DNA of 53,721 nucleotides. Source: Gracilinema caldarium (GTDB taxonomy: Bacteria > Spirochaetota > Spirochaetia > Treponematales > Breznakiellaceae). Shown piece by piece: positions 16,222 to 23,770 of the stretch; the first letter of the stretch is position 1; each line of letters opens with the position of its first letter. The position numbers and the translations under genes were made by a program. The notes below the pieces were generated by a model that was not told the origin of the DNA, did not search any database, and saw nothing but the letters and a program-made list of their open reading frames with translations. The stretch covers positions 1 through 53,721 of the forward strand of contig NZ_JAJUHW010000018.1 in assembly GCF_029265695.1 (NCBI RefSeq), written 5' to 3'.

Positions 16222-17472
16222 ATGTTTATATTGATGAAAAAACGGTGGCCCATGATACTCGCCTGTCTGCTCTTCGCCCTTGTCTCCGGGGCACCCATTC
16301 AAGCCCAAGAGGTGAGCCTGGCGCAAGAAAATAGCCCCGCCCAGAATCGGGGCCTTTCCTGGAACGCTGCTCTGAGCACAGACCTGGTGTACAGCTATAC
16401 AGATGCAGCGCAGATAATACAGGCTGATTCCTGGGCAGATTTTGCCAACGCCCTCGGAAGCGGTTATTATGGAGGTTTTACCACTTTGAGTCTCGGTTTT
16501 CAGGGCGGGGACCGGGATTCGGCCCAGCTTGTGGGGCTCATCAAAATGCTTGTACCCTATGGTGTTGCTGCGGCCCAGCTTAGTCAGGCAGGTATACCGG
16601 TCCCCTTTGGGCTTGATATCTCAAAGCTCTATGTCACGCTCAGCTTTGCAAAGGCTGATCTTTCTTTTGGCCGTATGATCGTGAACTATGGAAAGGGTCG
16701 GCTCTTTTCACCCTCGGACCTTTTTTCCGCGGTGAACCTGCAGGACCAGGCCTTAGGCCGCCTCGGTACCGATGTGCTCCGCCTTCAGATTCCCCTGTCG
16801 GATCTTGCGGGCCTTGATTTTGTAGGAACCCTGGTCCTGCCTCCCGAAAAGGCTGTGTTTGGCGGCAGGGCCTTTGCATCCCTGGGCAGCTGGGATGTTT
16901 CAGCTATGATCTTCCAGAATAACGGCGGCCTTGCGTCGCTTAAGGCGGGCATGCTGACCCAAGCTCTCGTCCCTGGCGGCCCTGCCGCCGCATCAACAGA
17001 ACCCTCTTTAATAGGCAGCATCGATGTTAAGGGGAATCTTGTTCTGGGTCTCTATGGGGAAGCTCTTATGTCTATCCCTTATGAAAACTATCATCTTGTT
17101 CCGGACCGGAGCAGCCTTTCGGTCGTCTTAGGCGCAGATTATTCTTTTGGGGGAACCCTTTTTTGTGCCCTGGAATACCAGGGTAACTTTGGAACAGGAT
17201 CGCCTGTGGGCCAGTTCAAGGCTGACACGAGCCTCTTTGCAAGCCTTTCCTGGAAACTGGATGATTGGACAAGCACCGCCGGGCACCTTATCTATGCCCC
17301 AGATATCCAGGCCTGGCAGGCAAATGTATCGCTCAGCCGAAACCTCATGCGCCGAACCAGCCTCGTCGTATATACCGGCGCTTCCCAGGGCGATGTGCGG
17401 AGCAGCGGAGCGCAAAGCGGCGCCGATAACATAAGCCTTGCCCTGGGTCTTACCCTGCGTGCGGCTTTTTGA
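16222..17472 (+). CDS. Predicted outer-membrane beta-barrel protein, last gene of the Lol-like operon
   Basis: A 416-residue protein with a signal peptide (MKKRWPMILACLLFALVSG...AQA). A Ser/Gly/Tyr-rich mature region shows alternating hydrophobic strands (FTTLSLGFQGGD, VTLSFAKADLSFGRMIVNYG, DLVLGLYGEALMSI-like segments) and ends in Phe, as expected for a BAM-inserted barrel. I recognise no named family. It could be the outer-membrane receiver for the LolA-like protein encoded 9 nt upstream. AGGGG precedes the ATG at 16222 by 7 nt; the in-frame ATG at 16234 has no comparable site. No terminator is obvious before the convergent AT-rich gene. Confidence 0.7.
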   Translation: MFILMKKRWPMILACLLFALVSGAPIQAQEVSLAQENSPAQNRGLSWNAALSTDLVYSYTDAAQIIQADSWADFANALGSGYYGGFTTLSLGFQGGDRDSAQLVGLIKMLVPYGVAAAQLSQAGIPVPFGLDISKLYVTLSFAKADLSFGRMIVNYGKGRLFSPSDLFSAVNLQDQALGRLGTDVLRLQIPLSDLAGLDFVGTLVLPPEKAVFGGRAFASLGSWDVSAMIFQNNGGLASLKAGMLTQALVPGGPAAASTEPSLIGSIDVKGNLVLGLYGEALMSIPYENYHLVPDRSSLSVVLGADYSFGGTLFCALEYQGNFGTGSPVGQFKADTSLFASLSWKLDDWTSTAGHLIYAPDIQAWQANVSLSRNLMRRTSLVVYTGASQGDVRSSGAQSGADNISLALGLTLRAAF

Positions 17473-17487
17473 TAGTCTCATATAATA

Positions 17488-17766
17488 TTACATTATTTTC
17501 CCGTCAAATAGATCATCGATGTGCTTTTTTGCCATACTATCGTCCAGAATATTGGTTTCTTCTTGAACATAATATTTTAAGTAGCACTCGTTCCACTTCT
17601 TAATAATTGGAGTAATATTAAATGCATTAAGATAAGAATTTAAAAATTGGGAATTAAAGGATTCATCAATAAAGAACTCAACCTTTGATTGATCATGTTT
17701 GATAAAGCCAGAAACAATTATATTTGAATTTGGCTCGCTTTTGTTTATTTGAATCTTATAATCTAT
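17488..17766 (-). pseudogene. In-frame coding extension beyond a TAA stop (probable 3' part of an interrupted gene)
   Basis: Immediately after the TAA that ends the upstream coding region (17767-17769 on the minus strand) the same frame stays open for 92 more codons to a second TAA at 17488-17490. The translation looks like genuine protein: it begins IDYKIQINKSEPNSN, continues IIVSGFIKHDQSKVEFFIDE, contains NITPIIKKWNECYLKYYV and ends HIDDLFDGKIM. No ATG or good ribosome-binding site lies near its beginning. The simplest reading is one gene of about 327 sense codons split by a nonsense mutation. A recoded stop, a sequencing error, or a chance open frame in AT-rich DNA are the alternatives. 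Confidence 0.55.
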
Positions 17767-18471
17767 TTAAAGATCGGATTTATTTATTTTGATATGGATA
17801 TCATTTTCTATCACAAAAAAGCAGCCTTGTCTTTCGGTGTGCTCTGGTTTTTCAAATTGAAGATCCTCGTAAAAATTTTGAATTACATATGAATTCGTCT
17901 TGAAAAAATAATCTTCATTTTTATGGTTTTTTCCTCGGATCATATCCTTAAAGGTCTTAAGTTTTAATTCTTCCAGAGTTTTATTTTCTTTCTTCTTTGT
18001 TTCTTCTAAGGAGGTTTTTAGTTTTTCAGCTTTTATTTTTTCTTCTTCGTCGACAAAAAGTTTCTGATAACTTAATAGTCGATTCATTTTGTCGATTGTA
18101 AAGGTAATGGCTGCGTTTTTATCATGAATTAAAAATTGGATAGCATCCTTAACAGAGTATAACATTTTTTCTTTTATAAAAAGTTTTTGATCGTAGAGCT
18201 TAAGTTCGTTTTTTATAGTTTGAATAATTGGTATAGCATTTTTATCAATATACTTAAAAATATCTTCCTGATTAAAATCGTTGACCCGCAAAGAAAGCAA
18301 TTTTGCAGTCAATGCGTTGATATCATTAGTTATACTTTCTGCCTTGTTAAAAGCGTCTATTTTTTCATAGGTGCTTAAGTTTACGCTCTGTTGAATATGC
18401 GCAAGATACACAAGGTATTGGTTAACACTTTCATCTAGATCGAAAATGGTTTTATTAAACAAAACATACAT
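17767..18471 (-). CDS. AT-rich gene of unknown function (possibly truncated)
   Basis: A 234-residue protein, rich in Lys, Ile, Asn and Glu, without signal peptide or membrane segment. Residues from about 165 to 200 form a highly charged, probably coiled-coil stretch (KIKAEKLKTSLEETKKKENK). I recognise no family. AGAGG lies 9 nt before its ATG, and it starts 14 nt behind the rhomboid gene, so it is probably the last gene of the exonuclease-rhomboid transcript. Base composition is far more AT-rich than both neighbours, which hints at acquisition by transfer. The reading frame continues past its stop for 92 codons (see the adjoining entry), so this may be the N-terminal part of a longer broken protein. 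Confidence 0.6.
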   Translation of the reverse strand: MYVLFNKTIFDLDESVNQYLVYLAHIQQSVNLSTYEKIDAFNKAESITNDINALTAKLLSLRVNDFNQEDIFKYIDKNAIPIIQTIKNELKLYDQKLFIKEKMLYSVKDAIQFLIHDKNAAITFTIDKMNRLLSYQKLFVDEEEKIKAEKLKTSLEETKKKENKTLEELKLKTFKDMIRGKNHKNEDYFFKTNSYVIQNFYEDLQFEKPEHTERQGCFFVIENDIHIKINKSDL

Positions 18472-18485
18472 TTATTTTTTCCTCT

Positions 18486-19046
18486 TTATCTCCGTGCAGG
18501 GCGGAAAAAGCCGAAGAGACTGCCGCAGAATCCGCCGACAATGTGGGCGAATTCCGAAATATTGTTATTGCTGAATGAATTAAAGATTTCCCGTCCCAGG
18601 TAGAGAGTAAGGACGAGAATAAAGGTAAGCGGAATTTCTCCCTGCTTAAAATTAGTAAAAGACGCAAGCAGTATCATCATAAATACCACGCCGCTGGCGC
18701 CCAACAGGGCTGTGGGGAGCAAAAAGGCATTGAGGATGCCGGTTACGAAGGCAGTAACGGCTATCATGAACAGAAGTGAGAGGGACCCGTAGGTTTCTTC
18801 CAATATAGGGCCTATGAGCAGGATAAATGAAAAGTTGGAAATCAGATGGGTCCAGTTTGCATGGCCTATAACATGAGTAAAGACCCTGACCCAGTTCAGT
18901 ATATCCCGGGGGCTAAATTGGTTCTTTCCCGGTACCATAAAAAGAGACGTTGTGAGGCTGGGAAGCAGAGTCTGGCTTAAAATGAGGACGATGGCGCTCA
19001 CAAAGGCGTAGGTTAATACCGTAGGTGAATTGTACTTAATATGCAT
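18486..19046 (-). CDS. Rhomboid-family intramembrane serine protease
   Basis: A 186-residue membrane protein with about six hydrophobic segments. The rhomboid hallmarks are present: HANWTHLISN in TM2 (His62 to Asn71), the catalytic serine in GASG (Ser118) and the catalytic histidine in EFAHIVGG (His168). It should cleave transmembrane substrates within the bilayer. The length is near the minimal six-TM rhomboid core. It begins 6 nt after the exonuclease III stop. Its ribosome-binding region AAGGTAGG overlaps that stop codon, so translation is likely coupled, although no functional link between the two is known to me. Confidence 0.87.
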   Translation of the reverse strand: MHIKYNSPTVLTYAFVSAIVLILSQTLLPSLTTSLFMVPGKNQFSPRDILNWVRVFTHVIGHANWTHLISNFSFILLIGPILEETYGSLSLLFMIAVTAFVTGILNAFLLPTALLGASGVVFMMILLASFTNFKQGEIPLTFILVLTLYLGREIFNSFSNNNISEFAHIVGGFCGSLFGFFRPARR

Positions 19047-19052
19047 AGGTTC

Positions 19053-19829
19053 CTACCTTAACACTAATTCTATAGGACAATGGTCAGATCCGGTAATTTC
19101 TGGTCTGATAAGAGACTTGGCAATTTCGGGTGCGAATGCTTGATTTACGCAATGATAGTCGATACGCCAGCCAATATTCCGTTCCCGGGCCCTGGTCCGG
19201 TAGGACCACCAGGTATAGTGTCCGCCTTCGCCGGGGTGCTCGGCGCGGAAGGTATCCACATAACCGGTGGCTAAGAACTTGGTCATCCAGGCCCGCTCTT
19301 CGGGCAGGTATCCGGGATTTTCTTCGTTATCCTCTGGCCGGGCCAGGTCTATGGGGGTATGGGCAATATTGTAGTCCCCGCATAAAATAATGTTTCTGCC
19401 GGACTGGACGAGGCTGTTGCAGATTTCCAGCATGGCATCGCAAAACGCAAGTTTGTAATCCAGCCGGGCGCCGGCTTCCTGGGAATTAGGAAAATAGGCG
19501 CAAATAATCGATACCCGATCAAAATCGGCGATAAGAACTCGGCCTTCGTTATCAAATTCCTGGATGCCCATGGTACGGACATTGTTCGGCTCGATTCTGG
19601 AATAGATAGCTGTTCCTGAGTAGCCTGCCTTTTTTGCGCTTGCCCAATAGGATTTATAAGGCCGGCCCTCAGCGTCCAGAGGGGTAAGCAGCTCAGGAGA
19701 AATTTGGCCGGGATGGGCCTTTGTTTCCTGAATGCATACCACATCGGCCGATTCTTGCTGCATCCACTGGATAAAACCTTTTTTTTCAACCGCCCGCAGG
19801 CCGTTCACATTCCACGAAAGTATACGCAT
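19053..19829 (-). CDS. xthA: Exodeoxyribonuclease III (AP endonuclease)
   Basis: A 258-residue DNA-repair enzyme of the exonuclease/endonuclease/phosphatase superfamily that cuts at abasic sites and trims 3' ends. Catalytic motifs are intact: SWNVNGLRA at the N-terminus, IQETKA (metal-binding Glu34), YSGTAIYSR, LCGDYNIAH, WRIDYHCV and the final GSDHCPIEL (Asp-His pair). The length is normal. On the minus strand a promoter TTGCCC-17 bp-TATAGT (-35 at 19862-19867, -10 at 19839-19844) ends only 9 nt before the ATG and no Shine-Dalgarno sequence is visible, so the leader is probably only two or three nucleotides long. It is the first gene of a short minus-strand group with the rhomboid gene. Confidence 0.93.
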   Translation of the reverse strand: MRILSWNVNGLRAVEKKGFIQWMQQESADVVCIQETKAHPGQISPELLTPLDAEGRPYKSYWASAKKAGYSGTAIYSRIEPNNVRTMGIQEFDNEGRVLIADFDRVSIICAYFPNSQEAGARLDYKLAFCDAMLEICNSLVQSGRNIILCGDYNIAHTPIDLARPEDNEENPGYLPEERAWMTKFLATGYVDTFRAEHPGEGGHYTWWSYRTRARERNIGWRIDYHCVNQAFAPEIAKSLIRPEITGSDHCPIELVLR

Positions 19830-19956
19830 GTTGTAAAAACTATAGGTAAAAACTATAAACTGGGCAAGGGTTGTTACAGATATTCAGCGGCTGCCGATCG
19901 AGCTGTGGAAAAAAATATTATACAGAGCCGATTGCCATACAGGATGACCGGTATAT

Positions 19957-20676
19957 TTACCAGGCGAGTGGCTTTCCTTCCCAATCAATATAAAGAGGCA
20001 TTTCAGCTGCTGCTGGGCTTTGTATAGTGAGCATGATTTGATTGAAAACTGCCTGAGCTGATTCTTCGGGGCTCAACTCTGCATTACTGCCGCCCATATC
20101 GGTTCGTACCCAGCCAGGATGGATTAAGCGGATCCGGAATTGTTCATCCTTCAACCTGTTCTGGAGAATCCGCATGCCCATGTTAAAAGCTGCTTTAGAC
20201 ATGCAATAGGCATATTCCCGGTCCCGCCAGCAGCTGCCGATACTGCCTGCTTCGGAGGAAATGTTTATGATACATTTTTTAGTTCCCGCTCTGAGCAGCG
20301 GCAGGAATGAGACTGCTGTCATGAGGGGGGCCACCGCGTTCACCTCAAGTGTGGGAAGGTATACAGAAAAATCAAGTTCATCAATATCTGGCTTGTTCTG
20401 TTCTAAATGTACCGCCGCATTGTTGATGAGTATATCTAATGAAGGGCTCATGGCCTGAATGCGGTCGCAAGCTGTGCGCAGCTGGGCTTCATCGGTAACA
20501 TCGCACTGAATTGGCACAAGATGTGCTTTATTATGATCGGCTTGCTCGTTTGCGAGCTTTTCAAGGGTTTCTCCTTTGGACCGATAGAAAGCAAAAACCC
20601 TATGACCCGATACCAGAAAAATTTTACAGAGGGCTAGACCCAAGCCGCGATTTGCGCCGGTAATTAAAATATTCAT
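19957..20676 (-). CDS. Short-chain dehydrogenase/reductase (SDR)
   Basis: A 239-residue NAD(P)-dependent oxidoreductase of the classical SDR fold. The cofactor loop GANRGLG begins at residue 7, CDVTD and the structural NNAA motif follow, the catalytic Ser is in INISSEAGS, and the YxxxK pair is in YCMSK. The C-terminal HPGWVRTDMGG resembles C-factor-like SDRs. The substrate cannot be told. The gene stands alone on the minus strand, with 127 nt of unassigned sequence between it and the exonuclease gene. Its own promoter lies 11 nt before the ATG, without a ribosome-binding site. Confidence 0.88.
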   Translation of the reverse strand: MNILITGANRGLGLALCKIFLVSGHRVFAFYRSKGETLEKLANEQADHNKAHLVPIQCDVTDEAQLRTACDRIQAMSPSLDILINNAAVHLEQNKPDIDELDFSVYLPTLEVNAVAPLMTAVSFLPLLRAGTKKCIINISSEAGSIGSCWRDREYAYCMSKAAFNMGMRILQNRLKDEQFRIRLIHPGWVRTDMGGSNAELSPEESAQAVFNQIMLTIQSPAAAEMPLYIDWEGKPLAW

Positions 20677-20687
20677 AGTTATTTTTT

Positions 20688-20716
20688 ATTGTATCACCGG
20701 CAATTGGGCTGTACAA
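20688..20716 (-). promoter_or_regulatory. Promoter of the SDR gene
   Basis: Read on the minus strand: -35 TTGTAC (20711-20716), 17-bp spacer, extended -10 TGATACAAT with TACAAT at 20688-20693. The ATG is only 11 nt after the -10 box, leaving a leader of about four nucleotides and no Shine-Dalgarno sequence. The -35 box abuts the terminator of the next minus-strand gene. Confidence 0.6.
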
Positions 20717-20748
20717 CTAAAAAACCGTCCCCCGAGATGAGGGACGGT
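20717..20748 (-). terminator. Rho-independent terminator of the Gln/Thr-repeat protein gene
   Basis: On the minus strand ACCGTCCC (20741-20748) and GGGACGGT (20724-20731) form an 8-bp GC-rich stem with a 9-nt loop, immediately followed by TTTTTAG. It lies 26 nt beyond the stop codon at 20775. Confidence 0.82.
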
Positions 20749-20774
20749 CAGAAATGGTTAGGTAAGGGCGCTCA

Positions 20775-21263
20775 TTATTTCTTGCCCGTGCTGGTCTGAC
20801 TCTGGGTGGCTGTACCGGTGCTAGTCTGGCTCTGTGTCTGAGTCTGTGTTCGTGTCTGGGTCTGGTCTCCGGTCCCGTCTTTAAGCTGTAGGCGGAGCCG
20901 CTCCTGGTCCTGGGTTGTAAGCTGTACCGCATTCTTGACCTGTTCTTGTTTTCCGTTCACTTCGCAGGTGCGGGCATACAGTCTGGTTTGAATCTGAGCT
21001 GCGTTATCACCCTGTACTAATACTCCCTGGAACCGGATCTGGGCTCGTTCCCGGATTTGAAGCCGCTCAACTTCTGCTGCGGGAAGAACTACTTCTACCG
21101 TTTCACCGTTTGCTAGCTGCAGTGCAACCCGTGCTTCTGCCTGGAGCGGGGCTACCTGAAGCACCGTCCCTTCCACAGTACTCAGCTTTTCTGCATTCCC
21201 ATTTGCCCACAGGGCACCGACACTGAGCGCTACAAGCACTGCAATCAAACTAATCCGTTTCAT
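20775..21263 (-). CDS. Secreted protein with Gln/Thr/Ser repeat tail, unknown function
   Basis: A 162-residue protein with a signal peptide (MKRISLIAVLVALSVGALWA). The mature domain (about 25-130) alternates short strands (STVEGTVLQVAPLQAEARVALQLANGETVEVVLP) suggestive of a small OB-like or beta-barrel fold. A low-complexity tail from about residue 134 is made of QT/QS dipeptides with two copies of TQSQTSTG, and ends in KK. The tail may be a flexible anchor or adhesion segment. AGGAGG precedes the ATG. It is divergent from the ECF sigma gene across 149 nt. Confidence 0.72.
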   Translation of the reverse strand: MKRISLIAVLVALSVGALWANGNAEKLSTVEGTVLQVAPLQAEARVALQLANGETVEVVLPAAEVERLQIRERAQIRFQGVLVQGDNAAQIQTRLYARTCEVNGKQEQVKNAVQLTTQDQERLRLQLKDGTGDQTQTRTQTQTQSQTSTGTATQSQTSTGKK

Positions 21264-21296
21264 GTTAACCTCCTGGTTACTGGTCTCTGGAATAGG

Positions 21297-21404
21297 GCAT
21301 GCTCATTTTTGCATGCTCTCTAACCTTATATACCTCGCAGCCAGGGAACTGGTTGCAGGCTGATCGAGAAAAATTGGGAAAAAATGTCTTTCCCATGCTA
21401 TAGT
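21297..21404 (+). promoter_or_regulatory. Divergent control region of the ECF sigma locus
   Basis: The 149-nt gap between the divergent repeat-tail gene and the sigma gene holds two direct copies of GCATGCTC (21297-21304 and 21311-21318) 14 bp apart; each contains the palindrome GCATGC, so they can also pair as an inverted repeat. A -10-like TATAGT (21399-21404) lies 8 nt before the GTG start of the sigma gene, and no good 17-bp-spaced -35 box accompanies it. An ECF-type self-promoter is possible but cannot be recognised with confidence. Confidence 0.35.
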
Positions 21405-21412
21405 TTTCTTCT

Positions 21413-21997
21413 GTGAATGATTCAAACATGAAAACGGAAGACAAGATTCTTCTTGCAGTGCAGCATGTGCTTGCGGGAGATAAAAATGCCTTTCGTGAAA
21501 TAGTAGAAGTCTATAAAGATATGCTCTATCGGTATTGCCTTGCCAGGACTGGAAACGAAGAACGGGCTGGGGATTTGGTTCAGGAAATATTTATACGAAC
21601 CTACCGGGCGCTTCCATCCTTTAAACTTGGTAAACAGTTTAGCCCCTGGATTTTTACTATTGCATCGAATGTGCTTCGATCTTCTTGGCGCAGGCTGAAA
21701 CGTGAACAGAATATAGCTGAAAAGCTTTTTTATCCCGATGACCCTGAACAGAACAACCCTGAAAAAGATGCTTTACAGGCTGAAACTTCTGCGGAATTAC
21801 TGCAGGCCCTCAGGAATCTTCCACACGAATTATACGAGGTGCTCTATCTTTATTATTTTGAAGGTCTCTCGGTCAGCGAAATAGCAAAAACGCTTTCTTT
21901 AGGAGAAGAAAATGTAAAATCCCGTCTTTTTAGGGGAAGAAAAAAAATCCGCCAAACCATGCAACCGGAAACACTTACGAAGGGTATAATAGAATGA
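21413..21997 (+). CDS. ECF-type RNA polymerase sigma factor (sigma-70 family)
   Basis: About 190 residues, the standard ECF size. Region 2 (about 28-95) contains FREIVEVYKDMLYRYCLARTGNEERAGDLVQEIFIRTYRALPSF; region 4 (about 125-180) contains LPHELYEVLYLYYFEGLSVSEIAKTLSLGEENVKSRLFRGRKKI. Regions 1.1 and 3 are absent, as expected. It should direct transcription of an envelope-related regulon and be held inactive by the membrane protein encoded next. Both the GTG at 21413 and the ATG at 21428 are possible starts; neither has a ribosome-binding site. Its stop overlaps the anti-sigma start by 4 nt (ATGA), the classical arrangement for a sigma/anti-sigma pair. Confidence 0.92.
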   Translation: MNDSNMKTEDKILLAVQHVLAGDKNAFREIVEVYKDMLYRYCLARTGNEERAGDLVQEIFIRTYRALPSFKLGKQFSPWIFTIASNVLRSSWRRLKREQNIAEKLFYPDDPEQNNPEKDALQAETSAELLQALRNLPHELYEVLYLYYFEGLSVSEIAKTLSLGEENVKSRLFRGRKKIRQTMQPETLTKGIIE

Positions 21998-22638
21998 TGA
22001 ATTGTGAACAGATCGCTACCCTGCTGAAAAGCTGGGAACAGAATGGGACCCTCTCTCACCGTGAATTTGAAGATACATCGGCTCATCTTGCTGTATGTCC
22101 CCGCTGTGCAAAACGGTACGCTTCCCTGATGCCCTTACTCAAACGGGATGCGGGTGACGTTCCCAACTTGAGCCTTCCTAGCTGGACAAAATCTGTTCCT
22201 GATTCGGACCGAATCATGGATAGCATTGCACGTAGTACCCAAACAACAAGAGGCAAAGCCCGTCCCGAACCATTTGTCCGCTTCCCTGGCAGATTGGTTC
22301 CCCTGGTTGCCGCGGCAGCCCTTGTACTTTTGTTGCCCCTCGGATACTTCATCTATGCTAACAGGGACTCGGATACGGTCACGGTGCGTTTTGTCCTGGA
22401 AGCCCCCGGGGCGACGACGGTCACGGTTTCCGGTAATTTTAACCAATGGTCAAGCCAGGATATCCCGCTTAAACCCGAAAAGGACGGAAAAACCTGGTCT
22501 GCCACGGTAAAACTGAAACGCTCCTTTGAATACCGGTATAATTTCGTTATTGATAACCAAATCTGGATAGCTGACCCGAATGCGGCGGTCTCTATAGATG
22601 ATGATTTTGGCGGCAAGGTTTCATTGTTGGACTTATAG
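21994..22638 (+). CDS. Anti-sigma-like membrane protein with extracytoplasmic glycogen-binding (CBM48/AMPK-beta type) domain
   Basis: A 214-residue single-pass protein. The cytoplasmic N-terminus carries the zinc-anti-sigma motif HxxxCxxC (His31, Cys35, Cys38, with Cys4 as possible fourth ligand). A membrane helix spans about 102-121. The outside part (127-214) is an early-set beta-sandwich of the AMPK-beta glycogen-binding type: VRFVLEAPGATTVTVSGNFN, then QW (Trp152), and YRYNFVIDNQIWIADPNA, matching the conserved NxW and YxYxFxVD-DP pattern. I infer that glucan binding or another envelope cue could release the sigma factor encoded upstream. Family knowledge supports each domain alone; their combination as a sugar-sensing anti-sigma factor is my inference. 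Confidence 0.82.
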   Translation: MMNCEQIATLLKSWEQNGTLSHREFEDTSAHLAVCPRCAKRYASLMPLLKRDAGDVPNLSLPSWTKSVPDSDRIMDSIARSTQTTRGKARPEPFVRFPGRLVPLVAAAALVLLLPLGYFIYANRDSDTVTVRFVLEAPGATTVTVSGNFNQWSSQDIPLKPEKDGKTWSATVKLKRSFEYRYNFVIDNQIWIADPNAAVSIDDDFGGKVSLLDL

Positions 22639-22652
22639 AGTAAAGGGAGGAT

Positions 22653-23081
22653 ATGATGCGGTGCAAGAAAATCAGTTTTATGATAACGGTTGTTTTAATT
22701 GTATCAGGTATGATATATGCGCAGGAACAAAATTCTTTTGCTTTACAAACACAAAAGATACTGCAATATCTCGATAGCTTATATCCTGATTTAGCTTCTG
22801 ACAGTGCACTGCGCGCCCAGCTTACCGCACAAATTCGCATTCAATTGCTTAAGGGATATACTGTTCAGGATGCCCTTGCCCAAGCTGGGCAGGAATTGCA
22901 GTTAAGATTTAGAAGTGAAGAAAAAGATGAAGAAATGGTAGCCCGGAGATTAGAGTCTTTAAGAAATCTTGCCATGTATCGTTCAGAACGGGATATCCTG
23001 GCCGGCAAAGCGGGATTTGACCTGAGCAGAGGAAGTTCCGGCAGTTCCTCCCGGCAAAAACCGGGGTCTCCGCATCAATGA
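22653..23081 (+). CDS. Small secreted protein in the ECF sigma operon, unknown function
   Basis: A 142-residue protein with a signal peptide ending near IYAQ (residue 24). The mature part is helical and Gln/Leu/Arg-rich (ALQTQKILQYLDSLYPDLASDSALRAQLTAQ) and ends in a Ser/Gly-rich tail. I recognise no family. It follows the anti-sigma gene by 14 nt behind AAAGGGAGG and overlaps the next gene by 4 nt (ATGA), so it belongs to the same transcript. It may be a periplasmic partner or regulator of the sigma/anti-sigma pair. Confidence 0.68.
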   Translation: MMRCKKISFMITVVLIVSGMIYAQEQNSFALQTQKILQYLDSLYPDLASDSALRAQLTAQIRIQLLKGYTVQDALAQAGQELQLRFRSEEKDEEMVARRLESLRNLAMYRSERDILAGKAGFDLSRGSSGSSSRQKPGSPHQ

Positions 23082-23770
23082 AAGGTAAATTTGTTTTCCT
23101 GTTAAGCTTTTTTATCCTCCCCGCTTTTATGATCTGGGGCGAATATGCCCCCCGTGTCTGGTTGCAGAGCAGCGCTTCCAGCGCTTACCATTCGGTATCA
23201 CAGGAATTGCAAAGCCTTATTAACGATGCAGAGTCACGGCGCATCCCTGAAAATCTTGTACTCGACAAACTCAAAGAAGGGGCGGCAAAACGGGTTCCCC
23301 CGCAACAGCTCCTGCAGGCCCTGAGGACTGAAATTGATCGATTAACCATAGCAATGCAGCTTCTGCAAAAGGGTAGCCCTGTTCAAAATGCGCAGTTAGA
23401 GTCCCTGCTTAAAAGTTTGTCTTTGCTGCTACAAGGAGGTGTACTGGTGGACACCATAGATGCGGTCATTGACTATGCCGTCATGTTAGAAAAAAGCTCC
23501 AGTCGGGCCGTCAACGCCCTTTCATCGGCTTTTAGAATCATTGCCATAGCCCAGGCTCCGGCGGAGCTATTGCGGCCACTTTCAGAGTGTCTCGTTCGCA
23601 GCAACCTTTCGGAGTCCCAGTTCCCCCAGTTACAATCCTTTGCAGTTCGCGCCAAAAGCCGGCAAGTCCTCGGAGAAAACATGATAAAACTCATTATAGG
23701 AAGTTTGGACGGGGGCTACGGATTAGTTGGCCTGGATCGGGAGCTGCAAAAAAGGAGTCAGCGCCCATGA
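23078..23770 (+). CDS. Secreted helical protein in the ECF sigma operon, unknown function
   Basis: A 230-residue protein with a signal peptide (MKGKFVFLLSFFILPAFMIWG). The remainder is predicted mostly helical. One stretch repeats the theme of its upstream neighbour: ELQSLINDAESRRIPENLVLDKLKEGAAKRVPPQQLLQALRTEIDRL parallels the QLTAQIRIQLLKGYTVQDALAQAGQEL segment there, so the two may be related. No catalytic motif is visible. ATGA overlaps couple it to both neighbours. Confidence 0.68.
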   Translation: MKGKFVFLLSFFILPAFMIWGEYAPRVWLQSSASSAYHSVSQELQSLINDAESRRIPENLVLDKLKEGAAKRVPPQQLLQALRTEIDRLTIAMQLLQKGSPVQNAQLESLLKSLSLLLQGGVLVDTIDAVIDYAVMLEKSSSRAVNALSSAFRIIAIAQAPAELLRPLSECLVRSNLSESQFPQLQSFAVRAKSRQVLGENMIKLIIGSLDGGYGLVGLDRELQKRSQRP

